NCBI GenBank assembly: GCA_009911065.1
Contig: QXWR01000036.1
Span: 1-50,613 of the forward strand
DNA from: Clostridiaceae bacterium
Lineage (GTDB): Bacteria > Bacillota > Clostridia > Lachnospirales > Lachnospiraceae
DNA length: 50,613 nt
Reading direction: 5' to 3'
Of this stretch, positions 50,082 through 50,613 are shown in pieces. The notes under the pieces are model-generated. The model saw only the letters and a program-made list of their open reading frames with translations, was not told the DNA's origin and ran no database searches. The number at the start of each line of letters is the position of its first letter. The stretch's first letter is position 1. The position numbers and the translations under genes were made by a program.

Positions 50082-50472
50082 ATGGCTGTATACAAGGACA
50101 ATGCAACTGGAACGTGGAGGGTTATCTATCGTTTCACCAACTGGAAGGGGGAGAGGAAGCAGACACAAAAAAGGGGCTTTGCAACGAAAAGGGAAGCGTT
50201 AGCCTGGGAACATGAAGCCATGCTTAAACAGGGGGCAAAGCTGGATATGACTTTCGGCAGTTTCTTTGAGGTATACGAAGCCGACAAGAAACAGCGTGTC
50301 AAGGAAAGTACATGGGAATCCAAAAGCCATGTAATACGAACAAAGATTTTACCATACTTTGAAAACCGCAAAATCGCAGAGATTGAAGCAAAAGACGTGA
50401 TAGCGTGGCAAAATGAACTGATGGCGTACAAAGACGAGAAGGGCAAGCCCTATTCCGCAGATTATTTGAGGA
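50082..50472 (+). pseudogene. Tyrosine integrase of element 2, truncated by an IS insertion
   Basis: About 130 residues of the N-terminal and core-binding domains remain: AVYKDNATGTWRVIYRFTNW, KRGFATKREALAWEHEAM and the segment ending YSADYLR. At 50473 the sequence switches to the end of an IS3-family element, and the reading frame runs into non-integrase residues. The catalytic domain with the R-H-R-Y residues is missing from the window; it may continue beyond the IS. As it stands the gene cannot make an active integrase. Confidence 0.8.
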
Positions 50473-50613
50473 TGGACCTATGTCAATACGTTGGACAAAA
50501 AAAGTCGAAAGATTATGCTGTTTTTTTAAGTTCCTCATCCTCCTTTTGCTGTGGTGTCAAATAACCAATAGAGCTATGTATCCGCTTACGGTTATACCAG
50601 CCTTCTATGTATT
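50473..50613 (-). mobile_element. IS3-family insertion sequence, one end
   Basis: The junction begins TGGACCTATGTCAATACG inside the integrase, and the minus strand encodes the C-terminus of an IS3/IS150-type transposase. The TG edge and about 40 nt between edge and stop codon fit an IS end. The other end lies outside the window. Confidence 0.8.
50513..50613 (-). CDS. IS3-family transposase OrfB, C-terminal fragment (partial)
   Basis: The last 32 codons are visible: YIEGWYNRKRIHSSIGYLTP followed by QQKEDEELKKTA and a stop. The W-YNRKRIHS-IGYLTP pattern is the classic C-terminus of the IS3/IS150 rve-type transposase. The DDE catalytic residues lie outside the window, upstream on this strand. 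Confidence 0.88.
   Translation of the reverse strand, partial: YIEGWYNRKRIHSSIGYLTPQQKEDEELKKTA

Larger units (their letters stand above)
48808..50613 (+). mobile_element. Left end of a second guaA-type integrative element, tandem with the first
   Basis: From the junction the order is arm-type repeats, minus-strand HTH repressor, operators, plus-strand xis and integrase, the same as in element 1 but with different sequences. The integrase is interrupted by an IS3-family element. The remainder lies outside the window. Confidence 0.7.

Overview
The window is a stretch of chromosome from a low-to-moderate GC Gram-positive anaerobe. The gene content and style point to Lachnospiraceae, possibly a Blautia- or Dorea-like gut bacterium; this is inferred from gene families and not from a search. 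Supporting points are the glycine/tryptophan-rich cell-wall-binding repeats, an [FeFe]-hydrogenase maturase (HydG), a DUF6020 membrane protein, a CIRCE-controlled small heat-shock gene, AGGAGG ribosome sites, and guaA serving as an attachment site for mobilizable elements.

Layout. 1-266: the 3' end of a 23S rRNA, tRNA-Gly(GCC) and a terminator. 386-3671: a signal-less CHAP lysin with wall-binding repeats, a small conserved ORF, an ApbE lipoprotein and an EamA transporter. 3815-10900: the arginine locus, with argG facing argC-GNAT-argJ-argB-argD. The two divergent promoters share a near-identical box over their -10 regions. 11139-12569: hydG. 12956-15319: a secreted wall-binding repeat region fused to a DUF6020 membrane enzyme, behind a promoter-like pair whose spacer contains twelve G residues. 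15622-21026: a coupled run of DRE-TIM aldolase, HAD phosphatase, TPP enzyme and iron alcohol dehydrogenase. 21052-36181: housekeeping and accessory genes, including a DUF6688-like membrane protein, an MBL hydrolase, an acetyltransferase, an amidotransferase lacking its expected nucleophile, a Suv3-like helicase, Hsp20, topB, a chemoreceptor, a NarL-type two-component system, and a NADAR/PARG pair. 36773-38317: guaA.

From the 3' end of guaA to the window end, two related integrative elements lie in tandem. The first, about 10.5 kb, carries repressor, Xis-like protein, tyrosine integrase, MobC-like protein, RepA-like ATPase, a hairpin-rich probable oriT and a Mob_Pre relaxase. Its cargo is a redox/xenobiotic group (winged-helix regulator, iron-sulfur flavoprotein, HxlR regulator, yjdF riboswitch plus YjdF) and, at its far end, a very AT-rich two-gene unit of a HEPN-like protein with an R-x6-H motif and an ORC/STAND-like ATPase. 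The second element repeats the same left-end plan, but its integrase is cut by an IS3-family insertion that runs off the window.

The best candidates for an undescribed system are the HEPN/ATPase pair at 46345-48677, which looks like element-borne defence cargo, and the NADAR/PARG pair at 34753-36181, which looks like a stand-alone ADP-ribose eraser operon. The aldolase/HAD/TPP/alcohol dehydrogenase run at 15622-21026 is a candidate undescribed pathway.
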